From Paradesertivirga mongoliensis (GTDB lineage: Bacteria > Bacteroidota > Bacteroidia > Sphingobacteriales > Sphingobacteriaceae), in assembly GCF_024436395.1 (NCBI RefSeq), contig NZ_JAFMZO010000002.1, positions 1,146,149 to 1,210,148 on the forward strand: a stretch of 64,000 nt of DNA, read 5' to 3'. The translations under genes and the position numbers were made by a program. Under the pieces are notes generated by a model, which was not told the origin of the DNA, did not search any database, and saw only the letters and a list, made by a program, of their open reading frames with translations. The stretch's first letter is position 1. Every line of letters begins with the position of its first letter. Positions 51,754 to 61,875 of this stretch are shown one piece after another.

Positions 51754-53022
51754 TTAGCCTTTCATTACGCCAATCTTCTCTCCCCTCCAATCGGGAAACA
51801 AGACCTTGTCATTATTGATCTTTAGGTGTTTATCAGCTACTTCACTAAAGACACTCCTAAAATCAGTTGTTACCGCAAGGTCGCGCCCATCTTCAAGATT
51901 TTCTACCGACAGCGGATTCAGCTTTCCATGTACTATTCCGCCTTCCACATCATTCCCTAAAATAAAATTGCAGGAAGCTCGGCCATGATCTGTACCGCCG
52001 GTACCATTTTGCTTCACGGTACGTCCGAATTCTGTCATGGTCATTACCGTTACGTCATCTTGTAAAGTTCCCATATCTGTCCAGAATGCCATGATGCTAT
52101 TACTTAAATCGTTTACGTTACGTGCAAAAATCCCCGTGTCTGTTCCCTGATTAAAATGTGTATCCCAACCGCCGGACTCGGCGAAAGCAACCTCTAAACC
52201 AACATCCATTTTAATTAGCTGGGCTATTTGTTTTAATGAATTTCCTAAAGCCGTTACCGGATAAACAGCCCCATTAGTTGGTTTATAATTTTTCGTATCT
52301 GTTTTCTGAAGCATCTTTATAGCCTCAAAACTATCCTTTCCAGTATTTTTTAGCAAACCAGACGACGTCTTGTCATACAGATCTTCAAAGCTTTTTGCAG
52401 CCATATTGGCGCCAGACTGATTACCCCGCATCTGGATATTGAAGTCCTGCAAATTACTGATCGCCAAGGCGGGATTATCCCCATAAAAAGCTCTGGGCAG
52501 AGACGAGGTTAAACTTACCGCCTGGAATGGTGTAGCGGCATCGTGTCCCAATAAACCCACTGCTCTATTTAACCAACCGCTGGCAGTGCCCTTTTTAAAT
52601 GGTGTACCTGATTCCATATAATCCTGCGCATCGAAATGAGAACGGGTATTATTAGGAGAACCTATGCCATGTACAATTGCCAGCTGTTTTTCACGAAACA
52701 TCGGTTCGAAAGCGCTCATAGATGGATGCAAGCCAAACCGGTTATCCAGGTCTATTAAAGGCTTTCTGTTACCGTTCTTCGCCGCCGACATGAATAACGT
52801 CGGCCTGGCAGCCTTTAAATACTGGTCGGTAAATGGAGTAACGGCCATCAAGCCATCCATCGCCCCGCGTTGAAAAATGCAGACTAGTATTTTCTTTCTT
52901 TGAAAAAGTCCCGGAGCTTTGATACCCGCTACTGCTTCCGAAAGGAAGGCAGGAATCCCACCGATACCTATACCGAATAGTGCAAGGCCTCCTGATTTTA
53001 TAAATCCTCTTCTGGTTGTCAT
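51754..53022 (-). CDS. DUF1501 domain protein with Tat signal
   Basis: The 422-residue protein starts with a twin-arginine-type signal (MTTRRGFIKSGGLALFGIG). It contains DUF1501 features: ILVCIFQRGAMDGL, GSPNNTRSHFDAQDYMESG, ESGGWDTHFNQG, MTMTEFGRTVKQNGTGGTDH and LGNDVEGGIVHG. The fold is sulfatase/alkaline-phosphatase-like, with Asp, His and Glu that could bind metal. It follows the DUF1800 gene by 20 nt; the two families are found together across bacteria. Catalytic activity is unproven. Confidence 0.93.
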   Translation of the reverse strand: MTTRRGFIKSGGLALFGIGIGGIPAFLSEAVAGIKAPGLFQRKKILVCIFQRGAMDGLMAVTPFTDQYLKAARPTLFMSAAKNGNRKPLIDLDNRFGLHPSMSAFEPMFREKQLAIVHGIGSPNNTRSHFDAQDYMESGTPFKKGTASGWLNRAVGLLGHDAATPFQAVSLTSSLPRAFYGDNPALAISNLQDFNIQMRGNQSGANMAAKSFEDLYDKTSSGLLKNTGKDSFEAIKMLQKTDTKNYKPTNGAVYPVTALGNSLKQIAQLIKMDVGLEVAFAESGGWDTHFNQGTDTGIFARNVNDLSNSIMAFWTDMGTLQDDVTVMTMTEFGRTVKQNGTGGTDHGRASCNFILGNDVEGGIVHGKLNPLSVENLEDGRDLAVTTDFRSVFSEVADKHLKINNDKVLFPDWRGEKIGVMKG

Positions 53023-53042
53023 GTTGTTAAGGTTTAAGTCAA

Positions 53043-55010
53043 TTATTTACGTTGAAACTCCGGCGAACCAATGATCACACCTACTACCTGGGCAAGCATG
53101 GTATTATTTCCAGGGGAGCTTTGTATAGATGCAAGCCCATTCTTCGCTTTCTTTTGCTTTTGAGCCGCTAAAGTCGATTGCGTTTCATCCATAATTTGGG
53201 CGTCCTCATTCATCATCCCAGAATTCATTTCCGTTTTTGGAGTTTCGCGGCTTGCAGCTTCCTGAATCTTTGTGGAAAGATTCGGATCGTTCAGCATTGG
53301 TGTCAGGCGTTTAATGGTTTCATCTAAATTGCGCTCGGGCATAATGATTTTGCTATACACCAGCAAGGCTGCTTCTGCACTTTCAGGCTCGCGGTTGCTG
53401 TTTAACGATGCAAGATTAAAGCGAATCCCCGGAATTCTTTGAGAGGCCAGAGCCAGGCCAAAATTCATCCGGTTCAGAAGCGAGCCGGTATTGATCCAAT
53501 ACTGCCCTCTATCTGGGAAACCTGTTGGAGCCTGATAATAATACATCTTCTGTCCCATTTTAGTGATCCAGGTATAGAGCTGGTAAGGCATTACAATTTC
53601 TGCATTTAGACCTCTTACGGCACTAATTGCCAATTCGAAAGGCGACTTTGTTTTTTCGCGTAAAGCTTCTTTTTCCCAGAACTCGGGTGAGGCGGTCATG
53701 GCAATTAGCACCCGTTTAATATCACCCTTCGTTTCCGAAAAGGTGCGGGCCATCCGGTCCACCAGTCTTTGAGGCGGATTGTCGCTTACAAAACGGACAG
53801 CAAGCTTCCTTGAGATAAAACTTGCTGTGGATGGATGCCGGGCCAGCATCGTTAAAAGTTCCACACCCTCATCATATCCTCTGCCAGCGGCAAATTTCCT
53901 ACCCAAAACAATTTTTTCTTTTGTATCGTGCCGGTTTGCGGCGAAAAGAAAATCCCCTTCCTGCACAAAACCTTTCTGCGCCAGAATTGCTTTAGGACCT
54001 CGCTTTGCAGGTTTCTGCATTTGATTACCATAAGCTCTTATTGCCGGATTGATAGTCCAGCCGGTCAAAACACGTGCGGCCTGTGTTACGTCATTTTGGG
54101 TGTAGCCTCCGTCAACTCCTAAGGTATGCAGCTCCATTACCTCCCTGGCATAATTTTCATTTAATCCGCGACTGCTTTTAGCTTTTTGAACACGGGCTTT
54201 GATGGCTGTATCGGCCGGTCGTGAACTGGAAAGGGACTGCATCCGCCTGATAGCCTGTTCGTTCATCGACTGTGGCATTTCCTCGTTGGTACCCATGCTG
54301 CTGAAATTATCCAGATAGGTCAGCATAGCCGGCGACTTAGCGGTAGCAAGAAGCAAAACCTCAAATTTGCCCAGCACGTTCGGCCGGATTACATCACGCT
54401 CGTAAGCCGGGATAAATTCTGCACATTGATTTTTATTTAGTGATACGTTAAAGTGATTAAACCAAAAATCGGTAAGTACTTCCTGCAACTGGTTTTCGGT
54501 ATAAGCTGCTCTTAATATTTTTTGACTTATAAATTGCCGGAAAAGCTCTTGCTGCGGTTTAAATCCCTTTTGCTGCATATATGCCTGCAGCTTTTCTCTG
54601 GAATCTCTTTTTCCTTGAGCCGAAGTGTCACGTATCATTATCCCCTCCTTCTCCGCCATCCTGCGAACTAAACCTCCCTGCGGATATTTGCTTACAACTT
54701 CCGCATTCGATAAGTTGATAGCATCATAACTATTTAATTTAGTGTTAAGGATTTGGTCGGGCTGATTAGCTTCGAGCTGTTGCTCAAACCACTTTTCAAG
54801 ACCAAGTTTAACCACTTCGTCAATATCGCCTGCCTTCGGCCCGTAGCTAAACCTGTTTAAAAGATGCGCTGCAGCTTGCTGTTCTGTTAGCCCGGCCTGT
54901 TTATAGGCAAATTTATAAGAAGGCCCTGCCTCATTTAAAAAAGAAGGCAATAGTAGAGCGGCGACGAGAATTGCCGTTGTAAATCCGAGAAAATGTCGAG
55001 TAGTTTTCAT
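53043..55010 (-). CDS. DUF1800 domain protein
   Basis: The 655-residue secreted protein has a hydrophobic N-terminus and the DUF1800 signatures QQAAAHLLNRFSYGP, LTDFWFNHFNV, LNENYAREVMELHTLGVDGG, YTQNDVTQAARVLTGW, and APTGFPDRGQYWINTGSLLNR. The family is always exported and typically paired with DUF1501, as here. The function of the pair is unknown. The start at 55010 faces the divergent DUF2652 gene at 55165. Confidence 0.94.
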   Translation of the reverse strand: MKTTRHFLGFTTAILVAALLLPSFLNEAGPSYKFAYKQAGLTEQQAAAHLLNRFSYGPKAGDIDEVVKLGLEKWFEQQLEANQPDQILNTKLNSYDAINLSNAEVVSKYPQGGLVRRMAEKEGIMIRDTSAQGKRDSREKLQAYMQQKGFKPQQELFRQFISQKILRAAYTENQLQEVLTDFWFNHFNVSLNKNQCAEFIPAYERDVIRPNVLGKFEVLLLATAKSPAMLTYLDNFSSMGTNEEMPQSMNEQAIRRMQSLSSSRPADTAIKARVQKAKSSRGLNENYAREVMELHTLGVDGGYTQNDVTQAARVLTGWTINPAIRAYGNQMQKPAKRGPKAILAQKGFVQEGDFLFAANRHDTKEKIVLGRKFAAGRGYDEGVELLTMLARHPSTASFISRKLAVRFVSDNPPQRLVDRMARTFSETKGDIKRVLIAMTASPEFWEKEALREKTKSPFELAISAVRGLNAEIVMPYQLYTWITKMGQKMYYYQAPTGFPDRGQYWINTGSLLNRMNFGLALASQRIPGIRFNLASLNSNREPESAEAALLVYSKIIMPERNLDETIKRLTPMLNDPNLSTKIQEAASRETPKTEMNSGMMNEDAQIMDETQSTLAAQKQKKAKNGLASIQSSPGNNTMLAQVVGVIIGSPEFQRK

Positions 55011-55164
55011 GCCATATTTTTACTGTGATATTGATATGACATTAAATAAGACTAAAGGATTAAAGCGGCCGAAAATTATCTCAATAAAAAATTTAAGCCG
55101 CACCATTATTGTTCGAAATGACAAACAAATAGCTTGTTTAAACGCTTATCTTTATCGCTTAGAT

Positions 55165-55812
55165 ATGGAAAAAAACGAAGATATTCAGGGGGCTTTTTTC
55201 TGTGTTCCTGATATTACTGGATTCACAAAATTTATCGCAACTTCCGACTTATCATTTAGTAGCGATTTTATACCTGGTCTTTTAAGAAGGCTGATAAGTG
55301 CAAACATCATCAATATGAATGTAGGCGAAATTGAAGGTGATGCCATCTTTTTCTACAAAACCGGCAGACTCCCCTCTATACACAGGGTTGCAAAACAGTG
55401 CAGGCTGTTATTCCAAACTTTTCACGATTACCTTAAGGCTGTCGAAAAAGACGACCCGGAAAATTTTGCCAGACACCTTGCTGATGGACAAATGGGTTTA
55501 AAAATTATCATCCATTATGGTGAGATAATGGCCGCTAATATCAAAGGGCGAACCAAATTGATCGGGCAAAATGTGATAATAGCCCATAAGCTGCTAAAAA
55601 ATAAAATTCAGGAAGGTGAATATGTTTTGTTAACACAAGATTACATCAACAAACTTAAAGTTAAGGACATCAGCCCCTGGTTTCCCTGGGGCGATGTAAA
55701 GCAAGGTTCAGAAACCTATGAGTATTTAGGTGAAGTAAAATACTCATACATCCCCTTCGAGATCAATGAAGTCTTTTCAAACGTACTTATGATTGATAAG
55801 AAAACATCATAA
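55165..55812 (+). CDS. DUF2652 protein, class III nucleotide-cyclase-like
   Basis: The ATG at 55165 (MEKNEDIQG) is preferred; an upstream ATG at 55009 would overlap the divergent DUF1800 start. The 215-residue protein has VPDITGFTKF with Asp16 and EIEGDAIFFYK with Asp59. That is the pair of metal-binding Asp residues, about 44 apart, of class III adenylate/guanylate cyclases. LKIIIHYGEIMA and LIGQNVIIAHKLLKN then resemble the later cyclase strands. Substrate-specifying residues cannot be assigned. Its 3' end overlaps tail-to-tail by 26 nt with a gene for a Pycsar-effector-like membrane protein, suggesting a cyclic-nucleotide signalling pair. Confidence 0.75.
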   Translation: MEKNEDIQGAFFCVPDITGFTKFIATSDLSFSSDFIPGLLRRLISANIINMNVGEIEGDAIFFYKTGRLPSIHRVAKQCRLLFQTFHDYLKAVEKDDPENFARHLADGQMGLKIIIHYGEIMAANIKGRTKLIGQNVIIAHKLLKNKIQEGEYVLLTQDYINKLKVKDISPWFPWGDVKQGSETYEYLGEVKYSYIPFEINEVFSNVLMIDKKTS

Positions 55813-56992
55813 TAATTATAAAGGCCACTGCACAAAGTACCAGGCCACCCATAAATATATTGTAAGACCAGCTTAACAGGCGATATTTCTTAACCAGAAC
55901 TGATCCTAAGTGATAAATGTCTACCGACATGCTATCATAAAGCTCCTCCTTTTTGTATTTCAGTTCATTAATACGGCCTACAAATTCACGGAGCTGCAAT
56001 TGCGCAAAATTGCCAAAAAACAGGATGCTACTATCTTTCTTGGATAATTCATACCTCTCTTTTGTAGTTACGTTGGGACGTGAAGACAATATAGCAAAAA
56101 CCACTGCCAGCAAACTCGTTACCAGCAAAACTGCCATTGGTATCACAAACCGCAAACTTCCAAATTCATTCTGCCCCGAAAACGTATAACCAGATCCAAA
56201 TAACGTTATAACCAACGACACAATAATAGTATTGATACTTATCATAATATTCGCCTTATTATCAGCAATCTGGCTTAGATTTATATGATACTCGTACACA
56301 GAACGATAAAGCGTTTCAATACCCCGGCCTTCTTTTAAAGGCTTATCAGGATTATTTTTCTCAAGTTTAGCACTCAACTTCTCATGTTCAACACGTAGCA
56401 ATTCAATTCTTTCGCGCTGTATGCGGATATTTGCTTCGCGCTGGTCATCGAGCTTCACAATGGCTTCTTCAGTAACAAAATTGGTTGAGATTAGAAAATT
56501 GAGCTGAATTTCGGCCCATTCCAGATCCGAATAAGTTTTGTTAAGCAAGCGCTCCCATTCAATTCTTAACAGTTCTGCACGCTGAATAAATTTTTTCTTT
56601 CCGATATTGATATAGTCCGCATCATGTAAAATTTCCTGCAAAGTACCGTCCGGCACTGCTCCTGCCTTAGTTGAAAGTATTAGTTCCTCTACCTTTTTTA
56701 TATCTTCCAAAGGGTAATCGCCGTTTATAAACTCATTAAAGATCCTGATGCTGGTTTCTTCATGCCCCTGATACGTTTCGATATAACCGGTATCGTGAAA
56801 TATGGCTGCCAGTAAAAGGATCTCCAGATCCCGGCTTGTTAAATTATAAGCATCTGCAAGATCTTTGCAGGCTTTGACTGTCTGAAATGTATGCTTGTAA
56901 TTATGATATACGTGGTCTGGCGGTAGCTTTTCCTTGAATAAATTAAATACGTACTCTTCTGCACTTTTAATTATCGGGTTTGCATTTTTCAT
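55787..56992 (-). CDS. HD-domain protein with Pycsar-effector-like transmembrane module
   Basis: The 401-residue protein has an N-terminal HD phosphohydrolase domain (about 1-140; HNYKH at 30-34, IFHDTG with His66-Asp67, HDAD near 124). A helical linker follows (about 150-225). A C-terminal module (about 235-395) has SVYEYHINLSQIADNKANIM, then helices ISINTIIVSLVITLFGSG and VIPMAVLLVTSLLAVVFAIL, and a last helix near the end. This module resembles the PycTM effector of Pycsar anti-phage systems. The HD part could hydrolyse a nucleotide. The neighbouring cyclase-like gene is convergent, not co-directional as in described Pycsar operons. Confidence 0.82.
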   Translation of the reverse strand: MKNANPIIKSAEEYVFNLFKEKLPPDHVYHNYKHTFQTVKACKDLADAYNLTSRDLEILLLAAIFHDTGYIETYQGHEETSIRIFNEFINGDYPLEDIKKVEELILSTKAGAVPDGTLQEILHDADYINIGKKKFIQRAELLRIEWERLLNKTYSDLEWAEIQLNFLISTNFVTEEAIVKLDDQREANIRIQRERIELLRVEHEKLSAKLEKNNPDKPLKEGRGIETLYRSVYEYHINLSQIADNKANIMISINTIIVSLVITLFGSGYTFSGQNEFGSLRFVIPMAVLLVTSLLAVVFAILSSRPNVTTKERYELSKKDSSILFFGNFAQLQLREFVGRINELKYKKEELYDSMSVDIYHLGSVLVKKYRLLSWSYNIFMGGLVLCAVAFIIIMMFSYQS

Positions 56993-57220
56993 TAGAGAAT
57001 AATTGTTTTTTAACGGCTATGAAGCTTGCATAAGCTGTTCCTGGTGTTTTAAGCAGCAAGTTCACGCATGTGATTAATCTTTCTTATCAATATAAATGTG
57101 CTCCCCTGCAAAAAACAGCCCCTCATCCTGGCACAGTTAAATATTCGAAACAAACTATAACGTACAATTTTAGTTATAATAAAACTTTGATTGTTACAAC
57201 ATTAATTATGGTTTCACCCT

Positions 57221-58120
57221 ATGAACAGAATTAGTCCGCTTTTGTTAGCCATTTTTTTAATTTCTTGTGGATCATCTGATAGGAAAACAAGCAAACAAGA
57301 TACCGTTTCCAAAGAAACTTTCGAACCAAAAGGAGGAAAGCTTTATACCGTTCCGGCCGAGTTGGTAGAAATTTCCGGAATATCATTTGTATCTGATAGT
57401 GTGTTAGTTGCTGTGCAGGATGAAGAAGGCATATTATTTTTCTATGATTTAAATAAAGAGGCCATAACCCGGCAATACGAATTCTGGAAAGGAAAAGATT
57501 ACGAAGATCTGGCTGTGGTAGGCAACGATTTATGGATTGTAAACAGCTCCGGTGCGTTATATGAACTTAAAAACTTCAACAATGGTCCATCAAAACCGAA
57601 TGTTTTCAAAACTGTTCTAAAAGAGGAAAACAATATTGAAGGACTCGCTCTGGACAAGAAAAATAACCGGCTATTACTCGCTGTAAAAGATTTGAGTATG
57701 GATGGCGATGAAAAAGAGAAAGACATATATGCCTTTGATTTGAAAACAAAAACATTAAATATACAGCCCGTATTTTCTATAAGGTTGTCAGAGATTGAAA
57801 CTTTCTTCAAAGGTGATGAAATAGAAGAAGTATCGAAAAAGATTTTAAAGGCCGTTGGAAACCAAAATCTGAACAAAGTGTTCAGAACATCGGCACTGGC
57901 ATTTCACCCTAAAACCGGAGAACTTTATGTTCTTTCATCATTAAATAACATCGTTGCCGTACTGGATCAAAAAGGAAGTATCACCAAAGTACTTGAACTC
58001 GACGGTAAAGAATTTATACAACCTGAAGGTCTGGCCTTTACACAAGACGGTCGTTTGTTCGTCTCAAACGAAGGTCAGGGTAAGCAGGCAAATATTATAG
58101 AATTAAAATATGAAGATTAA
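57221..58120 (+). CDS. SdiA-regulated-like beta-propeller lipoprotein
   Basis: The 299-residue protein has a lipoprotein signal (LISCGSSDR). It contains a propeller of the SdiA-regulated type (LVEISGISFVSDSVLVAVQD, YEDLAVVGNDLWIVNSSG, NNIEGLALDKKNNRLLLAVK, QPEGLAFTQDGRLFVSNEGQ). The paired E-G and E-D loops recall esterase-like or phytase-like propellers. It overlaps the start of the downstream phosphatase/Omp85 fusion by 11 nt, so the two are translationally coupled. Role unknown; a phosphate link is inferred from that neighbour. The 228-nt upstream gap is AT-rich without a convincing -7 element. Confidence 0.85.
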   Translation: MNRISPLLLAIFLISCGSSDRKTSKQDTVSKETFEPKGGKLYTVPAELVEISGISFVSDSVLVAVQDEEGILFFYDLNKEAITRQYEFWKGKDYEDLAVVGNDLWIVNSSGALYELKNFNNGPSKPNVFKTVLKEENNIEGLALDKKNNRLLLAVKDLSMDGDEKEKDIYAFDLKTKTLNIQPVFSIRLSEIETFFKGDEIEEVSKKILKAVGNQNLNKVFRTSALAFHPKTGELYVLSSLNNIVAVLDQKGSITKVLELDGKEFIQPEGLAFTQDGRLFVSNEGQGKQANIIELKYED

Positions 58121-61100
58121 AATACTTAATCAATTTACCATAACCAGCTTTATTATTATTCTTTTAACCGGCTGTGTTACCCTGAAACCTTATTACGATA
58201 AAAGCGAATTAACCTGGCAAAAAGCTGTACCACCAGATTCATCCCATTTAAAATATACAGTATTTCTCATCGGTGATGCCGGGAATCCCGAAGACAGCCG
58301 GCAGGAGCCTACCTTAAAACTTGCTCAGAATCATATTTTCCAATCGAAGAAAATAAAAATCGGAGGGAAAGATAGCATAGTTTATACCTCCAGCCCTAAA
58401 GACGTTGTAATGTTTTTGGGAGACAATATTTATAACACCGGATTACCGGAACCCGACGATTCTGACCGTAAAGAAAAAGAACGCCGGATAATCGAGCAAA
58501 TGAACATCGTGAAAAATTTCAAAGGAAGAAAGATCTTCGTTCCTGGAAATCACGACTGGAACGAGAGTTATCCTGGCGGCCTTGCAGCGGTAAACCGTCA
58601 GGAGGAATTTGTTGAGAATTACCTCGATTCAGCTGACGTATTTCTTCCCAGTAATGGCTGTCCAGGCCCCGTAGAATTGCAACTAAACGATGACCTCGTT
58701 GTCATAGTTTTAGATAGCGAATGGTGGTTACATAAGTATGAAAAGCCTATTGCTCCCGATAACGGATGCACCGCAGGAAACCGTCTGGAAATACTGGAAC
58801 AAGTTAAAGATATTATTGTAAGAAATCGCGGAAAGCACGTGGTCATCGCTCTGCATCATCCCCTATTCTCTAATGGCAAACACGGTGGATACTACTCCGC
58901 AAAAGATTATATTTTCCCGTTAACTCTTGTCCGCGACCAACTTTACATTCCCTTGCCTGTTATCGGCTCTATCTACCCCTTTATGCGGCAATATGGAATC
59001 TCAAGACAAGACCTGTCAAATAAAGACTATCAGCAGTTGAAACGCGGGCTCTTAACTATCCTCGAAGGAGAAAAAAATATTGTGATCGCAGCAGGCCACG
59101 AGCATGCGCTTCAATTTAACCGCTTCGAAAACATCAATCACATCATCAGCGGAGCGGGAGCCAAATCTAACAGCATGGCTAAGGGTAACGATGCCTTGTT
59201 CGCCCATGGCACAAAGGGCTTCGCAAAAGTGAATTATTACGACAACGGTCAGAGCTGGGTAGAGTTTTGGGAGCCAGAAGGCGACGGTAGTACCGGCAAA
59301 TTAATGTATAGAACCCCGCTTTACGCTCTGCCCCCCAAAGGAAACGCAGAAGTAAGAGAAGAAAAACAAATCAACTATAAAGACAGTGTTAAAGTTCTGG
59401 CAGCTGGTGCACAGTATGAAGCCAGCGCATTTAAGAGAAGTCTGTACGGCGAACACTACCGCGATACCTGGGCAACACCAATAAAAGTTAACTACCTGGA
59501 TTTAAGCACTTTTGCAGGAGGTCTCACGCCTTTAAAAATGGGAGGAGGTAAACAAACTACTTCCCTCCAACTGCAAGGAAAAGATGGCAACGTTTACCAA
59601 TTCAGAACCGTTAGCAAAGATCCGAGTACGCTTTTACCACAAGGCTTTATCAGAACTTTTGCTGACGATTTTTTCCAGGATCAAATTTCGTCCGCTCACC
59701 CTTACGGGGGATTGATGATTCCGGACATGGCTAAAGCTATTGGAATTTATTACGTTACCCCGCAGCTTGTGTATATGCCATATTCCCGTTTGCTGGGGCC
59801 TTACATACAGCAAGTGGGCGGAAAGCTCGGCACCATTGAAGCAAGGCCAGATGAAGATGTATCCGACTTTAAATCGTTCGGGAACGCAAAAAATGCAATA
59901 AGTACCCACAAATTGTATGAGCAACTCCACAAGGATAACGACAATGAAGTAGATCAGGTGATGTACCTTAAAGCACGGCTCTTTGATATTTTGATAAACG
60001 ACTGGGACCGGCATGAGGATCAGTGGAGATGGGCTGAATTTAAGAAAGAAAAAGGCTCAATATACAGGCCAATTCCCCGCGACAGGGATCAGGCTTTTAC
60101 CAAATATGATGGAATTTTGCCACGGGTGATCAGCAAGGTTGTTCCCGATCTTCAGTCGTTTGAATACGAAATTAAGGATGTCGCGAAATTGTCTATCGCC
60201 GCCAGAAATCTCGACCGTAATTTCCTCAATAAATTAACTCACGAACAATGGTTACAAATTGCTTTTGAAGTTCAAACCAAATTAACCGATAAGGTTATTG
60301 AGGACGCCGTAAGAAAAATGCCGCCAGAAGTGTTTAGTATTTCAGGGCAGGAAATCATCAGCAAATTAAAATCCCGTCGAAACGGACTAACACAGGCAGC
60401 GGAAGAATATTACACAGTTCTAAGCAAAGAAGTTACCGTTACCGGGACGAATAAGCATGAATTTGTGGTAATAGACAACGGTGAAGACTATACCAGGCTC
60501 GCTATTTACAAGATTAACAGTGAGCGTCAAATTGAGAAGCCAATTTTTTCGCGCGACTTTTTCCGCGACGAAACCCGCGAACTAAATGTTTTTGCTTTAG
60601 ATGGCCGCGACAGCATTATAGTTAGGGGAAAGAACCCGTCTATCAAGGTTCGGATTGTTGGCGGAGAAGGGTCGGATTACTTCGTGGATAATACAACCGG
60701 AAGCGGTAAAAATATATTAGTTTTCGATTCGGATGATAATGCAGGCACCATTCACGATGGCTCCAGTTCCAAAATAGACCTCTCGAAGTACGAAACTATT
60801 CATGAATATAACAGGAATGCTTTTAAATACGACAAGCGAAATTTCATTCCCTCTTTTGATTACAATGTGGATGATGGGGTTTTCATAGGTGCAGGCTATT
60901 CCATTAAGCATTACGGATTTAGAAAAGAGCCCTACAGTTATACTCACCTTCTTCAGGGAAACTATGCACCACGAACAGGCGCCAACAGCATCAGTTATAC
61001 AGGTAATATTTACTCCATCCTTGGCCGCAATAATGACATTATTGTAAAGGCAGAGTTTAACGGTCCGAAATATACATTCAATTACTTCGGACAAGGAAAT

Positions 61101-61871
61101 TCAACCCAAAACGTCGGAGATGATATCGACTATTATCGTATAAGAACGAAAAACCTTTCCTTTACAACCTATTTTCAGAAACGCTTTACACAAGCTTTCC
61201 GCGTAGGGCTTGGCCCCGGTTACGAACTTTATTGGATTGAGAAACCAATGAACACCTTTTTAACCAGTGAAGATTTCGGAGAAAAATCCGATCTGAATAA
61301 CCCCTCGAGATTTGCCGCGCTGCGATCTTATGCCAACATCGATTTTGTAGACAACCCCTTGTTTCCAACTTCGGGAGTGCGCTGGAATAATGAGATTAAT
61401 TACTTCTCTGAATTAAAGCAGGGCAACGACAACTTCGCCCAGGTAAAAACCGATATCTCATTCTACGGAACACCTAATCTAAGTTTTCCGGTTACTGCAG
61501 CCATAAGATTAGGAGGGGCCAAGAACTTTGGCGATTATAAGTTTTTTCAATCTAACTTTTTGGGAAATACAACGAATTTAAGGGGATATAGGAACAACCG
61601 ATTCGCCGGAAGATCCTACCTCTACCAAAACTCAGAGTTAAGGTTCAAGGTTTCATCCTTCAGAAATTATATTATAACCGGTAATTTTGGCCTATTTGGC
61701 TTTTTTGATTCCGGAAGGGTTTATTCCGAAAGCCCTGAGGAGAACACCTGGCACACCGCGTATGGGCCCGGCGCCTGGATTAACTTCTATAACAAATTCC
61801 TAGTTTCGGCTGGGTACGGCATATCAAAAGAGGGAAGATACTTCAGCATAAATAGCGGATTTTCTTTCTAG
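58110..61871 (+). CDS. Metallophosphatase / kinase-like / Omp85-type barrel fusion lipoprotein
   Basis: The 1253-residue protein starts with a lipoprotein signal (LLTGCVTLKP). A calcineurin-like phosphatase domain (about 50-380) has VFLIGDAGN, MFLGDNIY, VPGNHDWN, ALHHPLF and AAGHEHALQ. The middle (about 450-800) contains INDWDRHEDQWRW near 630 and PIPRDRDQAF near 654, which resemble catalytic and metal-binding loops of HipA/CotH/FAM20-like kinases. The last 350 residues form a BamA/Omp85-like barrel (NNEINYF, LRGYRNNRFAG, GLFGFFDSGRV, terminal SGFSF). The design resembles patatin-Omp85 type Vd proteins with a phosphatase passenger. Topology is inferred. Confidence 0.88.
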   Translation: MKIKILNQFTITSFIIILLTGCVTLKPYYDKSELTWQKAVPPDSSHLKYTVFLIGDAGNPEDSRQEPTLKLAQNHIFQSKKIKIGGKDSIVYTSSPKDVVMFLGDNIYNTGLPEPDDSDRKEKERRIIEQMNIVKNFKGRKIFVPGNHDWNESYPGGLAAVNRQEEFVENYLDSADVFLPSNGCPGPVELQLNDDLVVIVLDSEWWLHKYEKPIAPDNGCTAGNRLEILEQVKDIIVRNRGKHVVIALHHPLFSNGKHGGYYSAKDYIFPLTLVRDQLYIPLPVIGSIYPFMRQYGISRQDLSNKDYQQLKRGLLTILEGEKNIVIAAGHEHALQFNRFENINHIISGAGAKSNSMAKGNDALFAHGTKGFAKVNYYDNGQSWVEFWEPEGDGSTGKLMYRTPLYALPPKGNAEVREEKQINYKDSVKVLAAGAQYEASAFKRSLYGEHYRDTWATPIKVNYLDLSTFAGGLTPLKMGGGKQTTSLQLQGKDGNVYQFRTVSKDPSTLLPQGFIRTFADDFFQDQISSAHPYGGLMIPDMAKAIGIYYVTPQLVYMPYSRLLGPYIQQVGGKLGTIEARPDEDVSDFKSFGNAKNAISTHKLYEQLHKDNDNEVDQVMYLKARLFDILINDWDRHEDQWRWAEFKKEKGSIYRPIPRDRDQAFTKYDGILPRVISKVVPDLQSFEYEIKDVAKLSIAARNLDRNFLNKLTHEQWLQIAFEVQTKLTDKVIEDAVRKMPPEVFSISGQEIISKLKSRRNGLTQAAEEYYTVLSKEVTVTGTNKHEFVVIDNGEDYTRLAIYKINSERQIEKPIFSRDFFRDETRELNVFALDGRDSIIVRGKNPSIKVRIVGGEGSDYFVDNTTGSGKNILVFDSDDNAGTIHDGSSSKIDLSKYETIHEYNRNAFKYDKRNFIPSFDYNVDDGVFIGAGYSIKHYGFRKEPYSYTHLLQGNYAPRTGANSISYTGNIYSILGRNNDIIVKAEFNGPKYTFNYFGQGNSTQNVGDDIDYYRIRTKNLSFTTYFQKRFTQAFRVGLGPGYELYWIEKPMNTFLTSEDFGEKSDLNNPSRFAALRSYANIDFVDNPLFPTSGVRWNNEINYFSELKQGNDNFAQVKTDISFYGTPNLSFPVTAAIRLGGAKNFGDYKFFQSNFLGNTTNLRGYRNNRFAGRSYLYQNSELRFKVSSFRNYIITGNFGLFGFFDSGRVYSESPEENTWHTAYGPGAWINFYNKFLVSAGYGISKEGRYFSINSGFSF

Positions 61872-61875
61872 CAAA

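Noticed and set aside
55009..55164. N-terminal extension of the DUF2652 protein from ATG 55009
   Set aside because: It overlaps the divergent DUF1800 start codon, is unlike the family, and a good ATG exists at 55165.
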